30,545 bases of DNA from DATHVR01 sp035461175 (GCA_035461175.1 DATHVR010000173.1:1-30545); one strand, 5' to 3'; numbered from the stretch's first letter, positions 1-8,128 are shown. Numbers and translations are program-made. The notes: a model not told the origin generated them from the letters alone.

Positions 1-597
1 AAATGGTCCGAGACCGGCCAGGGTGGCGCCTGCCAGCCAACTCGGGCCCGCCCGACGCTCCACCTCAGTGGTGAATCCCAGAATGACGATCGCCGCCGCC
101 ACGACCAGGGTCGCCAACCCGGGTACCCATCCATCCCGATAGGCGAGATCGAGACTCGACCCCACCGCCTTGAAGGCGGCATCGAGCGTGATTCCGGCCA
201 GGATCCCGCCCACCAGCACCGTGCGAGCGGTCCCGGCGAGCAACGCCAGCAGGCCGACGAAGGCGGCCACGCCCCCGGCCGAGGCGAGGTGATCCACCGC
301 CGGATCCCCGGAGAACTGGACCACCAGGCGGGCCGCCACCAGAAGGACGAGGCCGCTGCGCAGAGTGGTGGAAAGGCTCAGCACCCGCGAGGCGAGCGGG
401 ATCAACGAGCCGGCCAGGAACGGGGCCAGGGCGAGCGGGATCAGATCGAGTGCCCCCACCCCGAGCGTGTCCCGCTGGTACCACCCCAACGAACCGAACT
501 GGAACCGGGCCAGCTCGATGCCGACCAGGAAGACCAGTGCCGCCAGCACCGTCAATGAGATGCGGGAGCGAGTCGAACGTTCGGCCAAATCGGTCAT
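1..597 (-). CDS. Polytopic membrane protein, 3' end outside window
   Basis: The frame is open from ATG at 597 to the window edge (199 codons) with no stop, so the C-terminus is missing. The N-terminus is short and polar (MTDLAERSTRSR), followed by several long hydrophobic segments rich in Leu, Ala, Val and Gly. Examples are roughly residues 13-30, 48-70, 78-92, 105-125 and 128-142, with another near 160-175. This pattern fits an integral membrane protein with at least five or six helices. The start ATG overlaps the TGA stop of the sucrose phosphorylase gene upstream (ATGA, 594-597), so the two are probably translationally coupled. I do not recognise the family. The coupling suggests a job linked to sugar uptake or envelope, but that is inference. 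Several antisense frames across this stretch are shadows. Confidence 0.8.
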   Translation of the reverse strand, partial: MTDLAERSTRSRISLTVLAALVFLVGIELARFQFGSLGWYQRDTLGVGALDLIPLALAPFLAGSLIPLASRVLSLSTTLRSGLVLLVAARLVVQFSGDPAVDHLASAGGVAAFVGLLALLAGTARTVLVGGILAGITLDAAFKAVGSSLDLAYRDGWVPGLATLVVAAAIVILGFTTEVERRAGPSWLAGATLAGLGPF

Positions 598-2099
598 GCC
601 AGTCCTTCCCAGTCAGAGATTGTCTCCTTCTCACCGCCGGCGGCGACATCCAGTTCGAACTCGACCCCGGCCAGGTCGATCCGGGCCTCGATGGCAGCCT
701 CGGCCGACTCCCATCCCAGCATCAGGAGGTGATCGTCGCCTCCGCGGCGGAGCTGGAAGTCGCCGTTGAAGGCGGGATGGGTATTGCGAAATCGGATCAG
801 ATCCAGGAGGCGCCGGACCACCGGGCGCCGGAGGTGGCGCTCGATCTCGTCCCGACTCAGATAGGGCCGGTTGATGTCGCGCCCCACCCCGGTGCGCTCC
901 AGCAGATCCATGTCATTGGACAGAGCGAGCAATCCCGCGTAATACACCTGCGGGATCCCGGGGGCGAGGAACTGGATCAGGCGGGCGAGGAGATAGCGGT
1001 CGTCGTCCTGGCCCAGCGCCGAGAAGTAGGTGGAGTTGACCTGATACAGATCGAGGTTGGAGGCGGCGATCCCGGTGGCCTGCCGGCTCTGTCCGGCCGT
1101 GGCCGCATGGAGTCCCTCCACCAGTTCGTCGAGTTGGGGAGCGGAGAGGAGCCCGGGACGGGTGTCGTCGGGACCGACGTCGATGACGCCGATCCCGTCG
1201 TGGGTATCCAGGACCGTCACGGCGTTGCGGGGGCTGACCCGCAACCAGTCACGCAGGGCGGCGGCCGAGCCGGCGTAGAGGCCGTGCAGGATCAGCGGCG
1301 GGAGGGCGAAGTCGTAGACGCGGTCCATCAGCCGGGCTGTCTCGATCTGGTCCGAATAGTGGGAATGGATTTCTAGCAGCGACTCCATACCGCGCCGGTG
1401 GATCTCATCGCCCAGGTCGCGCATGAACCTGCGGGTCTCGGAAGTCATGAAGCAGCTGGTGCCCGCCGTCTTGACGGCGTACCCCACTGCGTCCAGACGG
1501 ACCTGGGCCACGCCGGCAGCGGACTGGCGGTCGAGCACCTCGAGCAGGTAGCCCCGGGCCTGCTCGTCGGATTGATCCAGGTCGACCTGGGCCGGTGTGA
1601 AGGTGGTCCACATCAGCCGCCGGGATCCGTCGCCAAAGGTGAGGGCGGTGAAAGGCAGGCCGGGACGGGGCCGGTAGATGCGCAGCAACTCCTCCTCGGT
1701 GGCGCCCTCGGGGAACACGTCGGAGTAGCTCAGGAACATTCCGGCATGAGCCGAGTTCGCCCCGTGCTGGAGGAAGTCGAGGAACCGGGGCGATTGGCTG
1801 GAGATGTGGTTGACGATCAGGTCGGCGGTGACGTCGAGGTGGGCGGCCAGGCGCCCGAGAGCCTCCCAGTCACCCAGCCGGGGGTCGACCCGGGTGTGGT
1901 CGATGGGATCGAAGCCGGCATCGGCCCCGTCGTAGGGCGGGTAGAACGGCAGCAGGTGGACCCCGGTGAACACTCCATCGAGCGGTCCGGCCAGCAGATC
2001 TGCCAGGGCGTCGAGGTCGCCGCCTCCGAAGCGGTCGACGTAGGTGATCAGTTGCACTCCGTTGCGCACCGTTCCAGTCTCACGCCTGCGAACCTCCAC
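594..2099 (-). CDS. sucP: Sucrose phosphorylase (GH13 subfamily 18)
   Basis: Cytosolic enzyme that converts sucrose and phosphate to glucose 1-phosphate and fructose. The 501-aa sequence follows the bifidobacterial enzyme closely from the N-terminal VQLITY.DR motif through GADAGFDPIDHT, IYRPRPGLPF and ASNLDLYQVNSTY. Expected catalytic residues are present: nucleophile Asp203 in RLDAVGY, acid/base Glu243 in LEIHSHY, and the stabilising Asp301 in DTHDGIG. The conserved RPRPG loop and the LDLYQ segment favour sucrose over glucosylglycerate or sucrose 6-phosphate, although related phosphorylases cannot be excluded. The start is GTG at 2099, preceded by a GGGGGAAG ribosome site at 8 nt. A GTG ten codons later aligns with the usual family start. 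The stop overlaps the start of the downstream membrane protein by 4 nt. The gene is divergent from the S-layer-like protein. Confidence 0.93.
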   Translation of the reverse strand: MEVRRRETGTVRNGVQLITYVDRFGGGDLDALADLLAGPLDGVFTGVHLLPFYPPYDGADAGFDPIDHTRVDPRLGDWEALGRLAAHLDVTADLIVNHISSQSPRFLDFLQHGANSAHAGMFLSYSDVFPEGATEEELLRIYRPRPGLPFTALTFGDGSRRLMWTTFTPAQVDLDQSDEQARGYLLEVLDRQSAAGVAQVRLDAVGYAVKTAGTSCFMTSETRRFMRDLGDEIHRRGMESLLEIHSHYSDQIETARLMDRVYDFALPPLILHGLYAGSAAALRDWLRVSPRNAVTVLDTHDGIGVIDVGPDDTRPGLLSAPQLDELVEGLHAATAGQSRQATGIAASNLDLYQVNSTYFSALGQDDDRYLLARLIQFLAPGIPQVYYAGLLALSNDMDLLERTGVGRDINRPYLSRDEIERHLRRPVVRRLLDLIRFRNTHPAFNGDFQLRRGGDDHLLMLGWESAEAAIEARIDLAGVEFELDVAAGGEKETISDWEGLA

Positions 2100-2153
2100 C
2101 TCAACTACTTCCCCCAGCGGGGAGAATTTCGCGAGCTCGCCGAAGAATCCTCA

Positions 2154-2179
2154 GGAACTCAGACGATCGCGCCGACGTT
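2154..2179 (+). promoter_or_regulatory. ECF-type promoter of the S-layer-like/lyase-like gene
   Basis: GGAACT (2154-2159), a 16-nt spacer, and CGTT (2176-2179) match the general ECF sigma consensus GGAACY-N16/17-CGTY. Eight nt (2180-2187) separate it from ATG 2188, so transcription would begin at about the start codon, giving a leaderless mRNA. The geometry is identical to the promoters at 9435-9460 and 28053-28078. Both this and the sigma-gene promoter read CGACGT across the -10 region. No ribosome site precedes ATG 2188, which agrees with leaderless translation. Confidence 0.6.
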
Positions 2180-2187
2180 GTCAGCCG

Positions 2188-4554
2188 ATGCCCCGACTGT
2201 CCCATGTGCTCCTCATCGCCCTTGGCGTGTGGCTGTTGTCTGCCCCCGCGCTGGCAACCGACTACTCGGGACGTTTCATCGACGACGACCGCAGTCGCTA
2301 CGAGGCCTACATCGACGCCGCCGAACGGGTGGGTTTGGTGAGAGGGTGCAATCCGCCCGAGAACACCCGCTTCTGTCCCCACGACACCGTCACCCGGGCG
2401 GGGATGGCGGTCATGCTCCACCGCGCCGCCGGACTCGACCCGGGCAACGGCGACCACTTCAGCGACGACGATGGGCATCCGGCCGAGCCCTCGATCGAGG
2501 CCCTGGTGGCGGCGGGAGTCACCAAGGGATGCGGGGAGGGCCGCTTCTGTCCCGACCGGGTCCTCACCCGGGGTGAGATGGCATCGCTGATCACGACCAG
2601 TCTCGGCTGGGAGACGGCGGGAAACTCGTTCTTCACCGACCTCGATGGTTCCCAGTTCGGGCCGGCCCTGGCACTGCTCGGTCGCCGCGGCGACCTGGAG
2701 CCGTGCGACCCGCCGGTGGGAGAGCGTATGTGCCCGGACCGGGAGGTGACACGGGACGAAGCCGCCTTCGCCGTCGTCTCGGCGCTGGGCGTCGCCACGG
2801 CGGCGCCGGCCGGCGACGAGCCACCCGAGTCCCGGCTCGACTTCTCGGACGGCTTCGAGGACCTGCGGCTGTGGGACGGCCGGTCGGTGAGCAGCCGCAA
2901 CCGGGTCGCGCTCACCGAGGGCGGGTACGACGGCCGGGGCATGCGGGTGGGGATTCCCCGTGGGTCCCATTACGGGGCCGACTTCCGACTCGATCTCGAC
3001 GAGGTGGTGGGAGAGGACCCCGAGGTCCTCTACTTCCGATACATGCTGCGCCTTGACCCGGACTGGTCTCCGAAGTGGAGCGGAAAACTGCCCGGGTTCT
3101 CGGGCGTGTACGGGAGGAGCGGCAAGGGCGGCTACCGCAGCAGTCTTACCTCCCCCGGGTGGTCGGCCCGGCTTCAGTTCTTCGGCACCCACGCCAACGA
3201 CTCCCGCGCCCGGCTCGGCTACTACGTCTATCACCTGGGCCAGGAGCGCCGATACGGCGACAAGATGATGTGGAACGAGGCGGGCAAGTTGGTCCCCGGC
3301 GAGTGGTATTGCATCGAGGGCGAGGTGGACCTGAACACGCCCGGTCTCGCCGACGGTGCCTTGCGGGCCTGGGTCGACGGCACCCCCGCCTTCGACGCTG
3401 CCGGCATCCAGTTCCGCCGCCCGGACGAACCCAACATCCGCATCGAGTCGTTCTGGTTCAACGTCTACTACGGGGGTAAGCCCACCGCCGAGAAGGACAT
3501 GGGACTGACGATCGACGAGGTGGCGGTCGACACGGCCCGGATCGGTTGCGGTGGGGAGGAGAAGCTGCGGGCTCCGCTCACCGGCGACGTCACCGGCAAC
3601 GGCTTCGAGGACCGGGTGTCCTGGGGTGACTGCCCCGACGGCAACTGCTTTCGGATCGAGTCCACCGTCCTGACCGGGCGTCGCCTGGGCCGGCGAGCCG
3701 GCACCGGTGGCTGGTTCACCCTCGACACCCTGTCCAACGGCCTCGCCCTGGGCGACTTCGACGGGGACGGGCGCCACGACATCCTCTACCGGGGGCGTTG
3801 TCGGGCCTCTACACCCTGTTGGCGGGTGCACCGCTCGGCGGGATCCCGCTTCGGACCCGGGTCGGACTGGGGTGACGGAGCCCGGTTCACGGGTACCACC
3901 TCGCGCCTGGTCACCGGCGACTGGAACGGCGACGGTCGCGACGACCTCACCTACCAGAGCGTCTGCGGAAACGACGCCCGCCCCTGCTGGCGGACTCATT
4001 TCAGTAATGGCTCGGGGCTCGAACCGCCGATCGATGCCGGCGCCCCGCCCACCGGTGGATCCGACCCGACCGCGGCCGACGTCGACGGCGACGGACGTCA
4101 GGATCTGGTGTACGCGAACGACTGCGACGACGGCCGCTGTTGGTTCGTGCAGCAGGCTGGAAAGGACGGGTTCGCCGCTCCCCGACCCATCGGGTCGGCC
4201 CGGTCGGACGAGGAGGAGGGATGGCGTCGCTGGTTCGATGTCGACGGCGACGGCTCCGATGACCTGGTGACGCTGGTTTCTGCCGAGGACGGAACCCGGC
4301 TGGAAGCGCGGCGCAGCGGTGGGACGACCCTGGGTCCGCGTGCCATCCTCGCCGAGTTCGAGGGCCGGCTGTCGGAGATCCACCTTCGCCGCCACAGCCA
4401 GGAGCCGCTCGAAGCGGTGATATTCGAAAGGTGCGACGGCGCTCCCTGCCTCCATCACCTGGTGGCCTGGGAGGGCACACTCATCGCCGAGGCCACCTAC
4501 CGGCGCCGGCAGATCATCCTCTCGCTGTTCGAGGGCCAGGTGACCGTGGCCTGA
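2188..4554 (+). CDS. Secreted S-layer-like/lyase-like/FG-GAP repeat protein
   Basis: A 788-aa exported protein. Residues 1-22 form a signal peptide ending SAPALA. Residues 29-80, 90-140 and 148-200 are three SLH-like repeats ending in the VTRAGMA / LTRGEMA / VTRDEAA motif, each with a Cys pair (C54/C63, C115/C121, C173/C182). Residues 215-455 resemble the jelly-roll of polysaccharide lyase 14-type proteins (SGKLPGF motif near 298-304, long beta-rich stretch), but substrate and activity cannot be read from sequence. Residues 465-765 hold about five FG-GAP/VCBS-type calcium-binding repeats (DFDGDGRHD, DWNGDGRDD, DVDGDGRQD, DVDGDGSDD), each followed by a second Cys pair. A likely role is a surface-anchored glycan-binding or glycan-cleaving protein. 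The start at 2188 is chosen because it begins the signal peptide and lies 8 nt after an ECF-type -10. The frame upstream to 2044 is antisense to sucP. A long open frame on the opposite strand is a GC artefact. Confidence 0.85.
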   Translation: MPRLSHVLLIALGVWLLSAPALATDYSGRFIDDDRSRYEAYIDAAERVGLVRGCNPPENTRFCPHDTVTRAGMAVMLHRAAGLDPGNGDHFSDDDGHPAEPSIEALVAAGVTKGCGEGRFCPDRVLTRGEMASLITTSLGWETAGNSFFTDLDGSQFGPALALLGRRGDLEPCDPPVGERMCPDREVTRDEAAFAVVSALGVATAAPAGDEPPESRLDFSDGFEDLRLWDGRSVSSRNRVALTEGGYDGRGMRVGIPRGSHYGADFRLDLDEVVGEDPEVLYFRYMLRLDPDWSPKWSGKLPGFSGVYGRSGKGGYRSSLTSPGWSARLQFFGTHANDSRARLGYYVYHLGQERRYGDKMMWNEAGKLVPGEWYCIEGEVDLNTPGLADGALRAWVDGTPAFDAAGIQFRRPDEPNIRIESFWFNVYYGGKPTAEKDMGLTIDEVAVDTARIGCGGEEKLRAPLTGDVTGNGFEDRVSWGDCPDGNCFRIESTVLTGRRLGRRAGTGGWFTLDTLSNGLALGDFDGDGRHDILYRGRCRASTPCWRVHRSAGSRFGPGSDWGDGARFTGTTSRLVTGDWNGDGRDDLTYQSVCGNDARPCWRTHFSNGSGLEPPIDAGAPPTGGSDPTAADVDGDGRQDLVYANDCDDGRCWFVQQAGKDGFAAPRPIGSARSDEEEGWRRWFDVDGDGSDDLVTLVSAEDGTRLEARRSGGTTLGPRAILAEFEGRLSEIHLRRHSQEPLEAVIFERCDGAPCLHHLVAWEGTLIAEATYRRRQIILSLFEGQVTVA

Positions 4555-4566
4555 CCGGCCACCTTC

Positions 4567-4572
4567 TAGTCT
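4567..4572 (+). promoter_or_regulatory. Candidate -10 hexamer for maoC-like gene
   Basis: TAGTCT lies 7 nt before ATG 4580. This TANNNT-type -10 placement would give a leaderless or almost leaderless transcript. The same hexamer sits 6 nt before ATG 14990. No clear -35 is visible, and the GGGGGA directly before ATG is too close to be a good ribosome site. Confidence 0.4.
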
Positions 4573-4579
4573 CGGGGGA

Positions 4580-5041
4580 ATGAGTGAACAGCCGACTGCC
4601 GCCGGCGACGTCTGGCCCAACGGCGGACCCGAGGTGGGGGCTCGGGCCGAGCGAACCCGGCAGGTCACTTCCGAGGACATCGTCCGCTTTACGGAGATGA
4701 GCGGTGACCGCAATCCCCTCCACTATGACGAGTCCGCGGCGGCGGACTCTCCGTTCGGCCAGCTGATAGTCCAGGGCGGAGTCACCTCGGCCATCCTCAA
4801 CGCCGTCGTCGCCGAGGACCTCCCCGGCCCGGGGACGGTGTTCTTGCACGTGGAGTGGGATTTCCGGGCTCCGGTCCGTCCCGGCGACGCCATCACCGGG
4901 ATCGTGGAGGTCACCGGGGTACGCGAGGACAAGCCGATCACGAACCTGGCTACCCGGGTGATCCGCGACGACGGCACCGTGGCTCTCGAGGGAACCGCCG
5001 TCTGTTACACGGTGCCGCTGAGCGGCCCGGCGGGGTCCTGA
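4580..5041 (+). CDS. MaoC-like (R)-hydratase, hot-dog fold
   Basis: A 153-aa cytosolic protein of the MaoC/PhaJ (R)-specific enoyl-CoA hydratase type. These enzymes add water to trans-2-enoyl-CoA or related acyl thioesters. The catalytic signature is clear: SGDRNPLHYD at residues 41-50 holds the Asp43/His48 dyad with the usual spacing (D-x4-H). It is followed by FGQLIVQGGVTSAI, the hydratase hot-dog helix, and VEWDFRAPVRPGDAI. The length is typical for a single hot-dog unit. It begins 25 nt after the S-layer-like gene but has its own -10-like hexamer, so a separate transcript is likely. It converges on the cyclase gene with a 43-nt gap. The real substrate is unknown; fatty acid or branched acyl-CoA metabolism is possible. 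Confidence 0.87.
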   Translation: MSEQPTAAGDVWPNGGPEVGARAERTRQVTSEDIVRFTEMSGDRNPLHYDESAAADSPFGQLIVQGGVTSAILNAVVAEDLPGPGTVFLHVEWDFRAPVRPGDAITGIVEVTGVREDKPITNLATRVIRDDGTVALEGTAVCYTVPLSGPAGS

Positions 5042-5084
5042 CACGGCGGCGCGCCGGCAACGCCATCCGGTGCGGACGCCGAGC

Positions 5085-6353
5085 TCAGACTGCGGTGGCG
5101 TCGACCACGAAGAAGGTGTTCATGGCCCCATGGCCCCGCAACTCGACCGGCCCCCGGGGCTGCACCGTGAACCGCTCGGCGATGAGAGCCCCGGTCGCCT
5201 CACTGACGTGGACTCGTCCGGCCACGCCCTGCTGTTCGAGCCGGCTCGCCAGGTTGACCGTGTCCCCCCAGACGTCGTAGGCGAAGCGACGTCTCCCGAT
5301 CACGCCCCCGGCCACGGGACCCGAGTGGACCCCGATCCGAAGGCTCAAGGAGGGGCCATCGCGCCGGTTCGAGAGCGCCCGGATCATCTCGATCCCGAGA
5401 TCCACCACCCGCACGGCATGGCCCTCGAGTGGATCGGGAAGACCGCCCACTGCCATGTAGGCATCACCGATGGTCTTGATCTTCTCCAGCCCCCGTTCCT
5501 CCACCAGGCCGTCGAATGAGACGAAGAGCTCGCTCAGGAACTCGATGACCTCGGTGGGACGCATGGCGGCGGCCAGCGGGGTGAAGCCGACGATGTCGGC
5601 GAACAGCACCGACACCGAGGAATAGCTGTCGGCTATCGGCGACTCCCCACTTCGCAGGCGACGCGACACCGAGGCCGGGAGGATGTTGAGCAGGAGACGC
5701 TCAGTTTCCTCCTGCTCCCGCTGGATCTCGGCCGATTGCTCTGCGATGACGAGAGCCTGGTGGAAGACCACCCGCCTGTCCCGCTCCAGGCGACGCAGTC
5801 CCAGGAGGCTTCCGGCTGATATCGCCACCAACAGGAAGACGTCGATGAGGAGATCTCGCTGACCCCGATAGGTTGCCGCCGCCGTCAAGAACCCAGCTGC
5901 GATGACGGCCGTCCTCATCGCGGCGAATACGAACCCCGTGCGGGAGATGAACCCGAGGACGAACAGGAGCCCGATCGCCCCCACTGCGTAGCCGGGAAGG
6001 ACATCGCCGATCACTGCCAGCCAGATCAGGATCAGGCCGTTGGCGGTGGTGAGCAGCGCCAGGATCAGATGCTGACGGTCGAGCGTCGTGGCGCGGCGAT
6101 GAAGGAGGAAGCAGAAGAGGTTGGCACCGGCCATCGATCCGGCGGTCAGCCAGGCCGACCGGACCGGGATGGACGTTCCGAACGGGATCAGGATGGCGGC
6201 CAGCGTCCAGAGGATGACGCCGCCGGCGGCGGTGATGCGGAACGCCGTCAGCCCTCGGGCTCCCTCCTCTGCCTGGTACCGGTGCTCCAGCTCCTCGTCG
6301 TCAAACCGGAGGGTCGTACCGTCGAGGGCGCCACGATCAATGATCCTCTGCAC
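5085..6353 (-). CDS. Membrane-bound class III adenylate cyclase
   Basis: A 422-aa protein predicted to make cyclic AMP from ATP at the inner face of the membrane. Residues 36-186 hold about six hydrophobic helices in three hairpins. Residues 187-225 are a charged, probably coiled-coil linker, and residues 240-420 are the cyclase domain. All key residues of a canonical adenylate cyclase are visible: metal-binding Asp253 (FADIVGF) and Asp297 (GDAYMA), adenine-reading Lys293 (KTIGD) and Asp360 (YDVWGD), plus Asn367 and Arg371 (NLASR). The active site is formed by a homodimer in this family. The start is GTG at 6353, with no ribosome site but a TATGAT box 6 nt upstream, which suggests a leaderless mRNA. 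The signal sensed by the membrane part is unknown. Confidence 0.92.
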   Translation of the reverse strand: MQRIIDRGALDGTTLRFDDEELEHRYQAEEGARGLTAFRITAAGGVILWTLAAILIPFGTSIPVRSAWLTAGSMAGANLFCFLLHRRATTLDRQHLILALLTTANGLILIWLAVIGDVLPGYAVGAIGLLFVLGFISRTGFVFAAMRTAVIAAGFLTAAATYRGQRDLLIDVFLLVAISAGSLLGLRRLERDRRVVFHQALVIAEQSAEIQREQEETERLLLNILPASVSRRLRSGESPIADSYSSVSVLFADIVGFTPLAAAMRPTEVIEFLSELFVSFDGLVEERGLEKIKTIGDAYMAVGGLPDPLEGHAVRVVDLGIEMIRALSNRRDGPSLSLRIGVHSGPVAGGVIGRRRFAYDVWGDTVNLASRLEQQGVAGRVHVSEATGALIAERFTVQPRGPVELRGHGAMNTFFVVDATAV

Positions 6354-6359
6354 TTAGAC

Positions 6360-6365
6360 ATCATA
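6360..6365 (-). promoter_or_regulatory. Candidate -10 of cyclase gene, leaderless
   Basis: Read on the minus strand, TATGAT is one base from TATAAT and lies 6 nt before the GTG start at 6353. Transcription would then start at about the GTG. There is no recognisable -35 and no Shine-Dalgarno sequence. Confidence 0.42.
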
Positions 6366-6436
6366 TGGCGCAGGGGCATCACCGGGCGGGCGCCAGTCGG
6401 GAGTTGTACGGGGCGCCGACGGGAGCGGCCCGGGGC

Positions 6437-7318
6437 TCAGCGGTCCAACTGTCTCACGACTTCGGCGGCCCGCTCGATCGACCCGGTGGTGATCGGGTCG
6501 AGAACGAGCTGGACGTGGCCGATGCCGAGTTCGCCGATCCGAGCCAGTACCGACGCCATCTGCTGTGGTGAGCCCGTGATCGGATGCGGCTCGACCTGGC
6601 GGCCCTCCCCCGAGTCACCAAAGCTGAGGAACAGTGCCACCGTCCGCTCGAGCGTGGCCGGATCCCGCCCCGCCTTCTCGCAGGCATCGTCGATGCGGAC
6701 GAGCAGCGGGGCCAGCCCTTCCGGCGAATTGGCGAAGTCGTTGAACCAGGAGTTCCACATCGCCACGTGAGGCAGGGCGATCGACAGCATCCGGGGCGAG
6801 TTGGAGCCGATCATGAAGGGGATCCCGCCCGGGCGCGGTGCGGGCAGAAGCTGGGCGCCATCGAGGCGGTAGAACTCGCCTTCGAAGTCGAACCGCTCTC
6901 CCCCCAGCAGACGGCGGACGATCTCGAATTCCTCCTCGAAACGGGACACCCGCCGCTCATACGGCAGGCCGAACGCCCGGAACTCGACCTCGTTCCACCC
7001 CGCTCCCACCCCGAAGATCAGACGTCCGCCGCTGATCTCGTCGACGGTGGCGGCCAGCTTGGCCAGCATTGCCGGGTTATGGAACGGAAGCGCCGCCACC
7101 AGCGGACCCAGCTCTACCCGCTCGGTCACGGCTGCGACCCCCGCCAGCTGCGTCCACGCCTCCCAGGGCCCCCGGCGAACCCCGTCCTGCTCGTAAAGGA
7201 GATGGTCGCCCACCCAGATCGAATCGAACCCGGCCGCTTCGATCATCCGCGCCATCTCCTCGAGCTCGGTCCATCGCACCACCCGCTCGACCTCGGGCAA
7301 CTGCACTCCGACCTTCAC
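6437..7318 (-). CDS. LLM-class F420-dependent oxidoreductase
   Basis: A 293-aa TIM-barrel flavin/F420 enzyme of the luciferase-like monooxygenase superfamily. The N-terminus MKVGVQLP, the segment GFDSIWVGDHLL (residues 30-41), VELGPLVAALPFHNPAMLAKLAATVDEISGGRLIFGVGAGW (about 68-108) and the later GIPFMIGSNSPRML are typical of F420-dependent members in Actinobacteria. These enzymes use coenzyme F420 rather than FMN for hydride transfer; the substrate cannot be told. The GTG start at 7318 has a strong GAGGAGG ribosome site about 5 nt upstream. The gene follows the VWA gene by 63 nt on the same strand, with a 16-bp palindrome between them. It reads toward the cyclase gene. Confidence 0.9.
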   Translation of the reverse strand: MKVGVQLPEVERVVRWTELEEMARMIEAAGFDSIWVGDHLLYEQDGVRRGPWEAWTQLAGVAAVTERVELGPLVAALPFHNPAMLAKLAATVDEISGGRLIFGVGAGWNEVEFRAFGLPYERRVSRFEEEFEIVRRLLGGERFDFEGEFYRLDGAQLLPAPRPGGIPFMIGSNSPRMLSIALPHVAMWNSWFNDFANSPEGLAPLLVRIDDACEKAGRDPATLERTVALFLSFGDSGEGRQVEPHPITGSPQQMASVLARIGELGIGHVQLVLDPITTGSIERAAEVVRQLDR

Positions 7319-7363
7319 ACTGACCTCCTCGGCGATGAGCCGACGCTAGCGACCGCCACGAAG

Positions 7364-7379
7364 GCTTCTCGCGAGAAGC
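7364..7379. repeat. 16-bp perfect palindrome with TCTCGCGAGA core
   Basis: GCTTCTCGCGAGAAGC is its own reverse complement. It starts 2 nt beyond the VWA stop and lies 45 nt upstream of the oxidoreductase start. It could be an operator for the oxidoreductase gene or an RNA hairpin (6-bp stem, CGCG loop). There is no T-run, so a factor-independent terminator is unlikely. The core recurs at 8678-8687. Confidence 0.6.
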
Positions 7380-7381
7380 GG

Positions 7382-8020
7382 TCACGACCCGTCGGGGTCC
7401 TCTTCGTAGACCGAGTCGGCCCGACGGCGCCGCTCCTCCCGGGTCCGCCGCCGCTGGAGTTCGGTGGAGTAGGACACGTCCGTCCACATCTTGCGGGTTC
7501 CCTCCCGGTCCTTGTGCCAGTTGGCGGTGTTGGCCCGGGGCAGGGCCATGCCTTCGCCGGAGGCGTAGGAGTCCTGGTCGGCGCCCAGGAACATGAACGA
7601 CCAGCCCCGCCGGCGATGATCGGTGATCATCGAGAACACCGATCCCCGGTCGTGCTCGCGGCTGGCGTTCTCGAGCCCGTCGGTGACGATCACCATCAGC
7701 TGGTCCTCGTCGCGGCCCGCCGAGACGGCGTCGACCCGCCCGATCATCGACCCGATGGCGTCGAAGAGCGGCGTGGAACCCCTCGGCTGGTAGGCCTCAC
7801 GCGGCAGATCGGTCACCTCCCGCACCGGGATGCCGTCGATCAGGACCTCGAACGGGTCTTCCGAATCGAACTGGGCGACCGTGATCCGGGCCTCGCCCGC
7901 CTCGGCCCGCTGGCGGGCCAGGAACTCGTTGAATCCCCCTACGATGTCGTCGGCGATCGCCGCCATCGATCCCGACCGATCCAGCACCACCGATATGTGC
8001 AGCGCCTGATTGGTTTCCAT
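7382..8020 (-). CDS. VWA domain protein
   Basis: A 212-aa protein made almost wholly of one von Willebrand factor A domain. It has no signal peptide or membrane segment, so it is probably cytosolic. The metal-ion-dependent adhesion site is complete: Asp14-x-Ser16-x-Ser18 (DRSGSM), Thr83 in RGSTPLFDAI, and Asp114 in VTDGLENAS. The C-terminal 25 residues are strongly charged (RRRTREERRRR). VWA proteins of this type usually act as protein-protein scaffolds; no MoxR-type ATPase partner lies beside it. The start METNQ at 8020 is chosen because AAGGGAG sits 6 nt upstream and the beta-strand of the VWA fold begins at once. An in-frame upstream extension would be low-complexity Gly/Pro sequence. The 153-nt upstream spacer contains repeated ATGCCCGG half-sites. 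Confidence 0.88.
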   Translation of the reverse strand: METNQALHISVVLDRSGSMAAIADDIVGGFNEFLARQRAEAGEARITVAQFDSEDPFEVLIDGIPVREVTDLPREAYQPRGSTPLFDAIGSMIGRVDAVSAGRDEDQLMVIVTDGLENASREHDRGSVFSMITDHRRRGWSFMFLGADQDSYASGEGMALPRANTANWHKDREGTRKMWTDVSYSTELQRRRTREERRRRADSVYEEDPDGS

Positions 8021-8040
8021 TGTCCACTCCCTTTTCTGAG

Positions 8041-8128
8041 GCCCGGCATCCCGTCGTCCCCCAACCCCGCGAGGTTGGTGGATGCCCGGCATACCGCCCC
8101 CGGCCCCGCCCAACGGCACACCGGGCAT
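8041..8128. promoter_or_regulatory. Cluster of ATGCCCGG half-sites upstream of VWA gene
   Basis: GCCCGGCAT occurs at 8041-8049, the perfect palindrome ATGCCCGGCAT at 8082-8092, and CCGGGCAT at 8121-8128. The centres are about 40 bp apart, close to four helical turns. Between the first two, CCAACC (8061-8066) and GGTTGG (8073-8078) form a 6-bp hairpin. The cluster lies in the only spacer that could hold the VWA gene promoter, so an operator array is possible. In such GC-rich DNA, chance similarity is also possible. Confidence 0.3.

Noticed and set aside
450..2576. Long plus-strand open frames across sucP
   Set aside because: They are antisense to a clear sucrose phosphorylase and give low-complexity products.
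2101..4713. 870-codon open frame antisense to the S-layer-like gene
   Set aside because: It lacks recognisable domains and is Val/Gly/Pro/Arg-rich, as expected from GC-rich codon positions opposite a real gene. The plus-strand product has a signal peptide and repeats.
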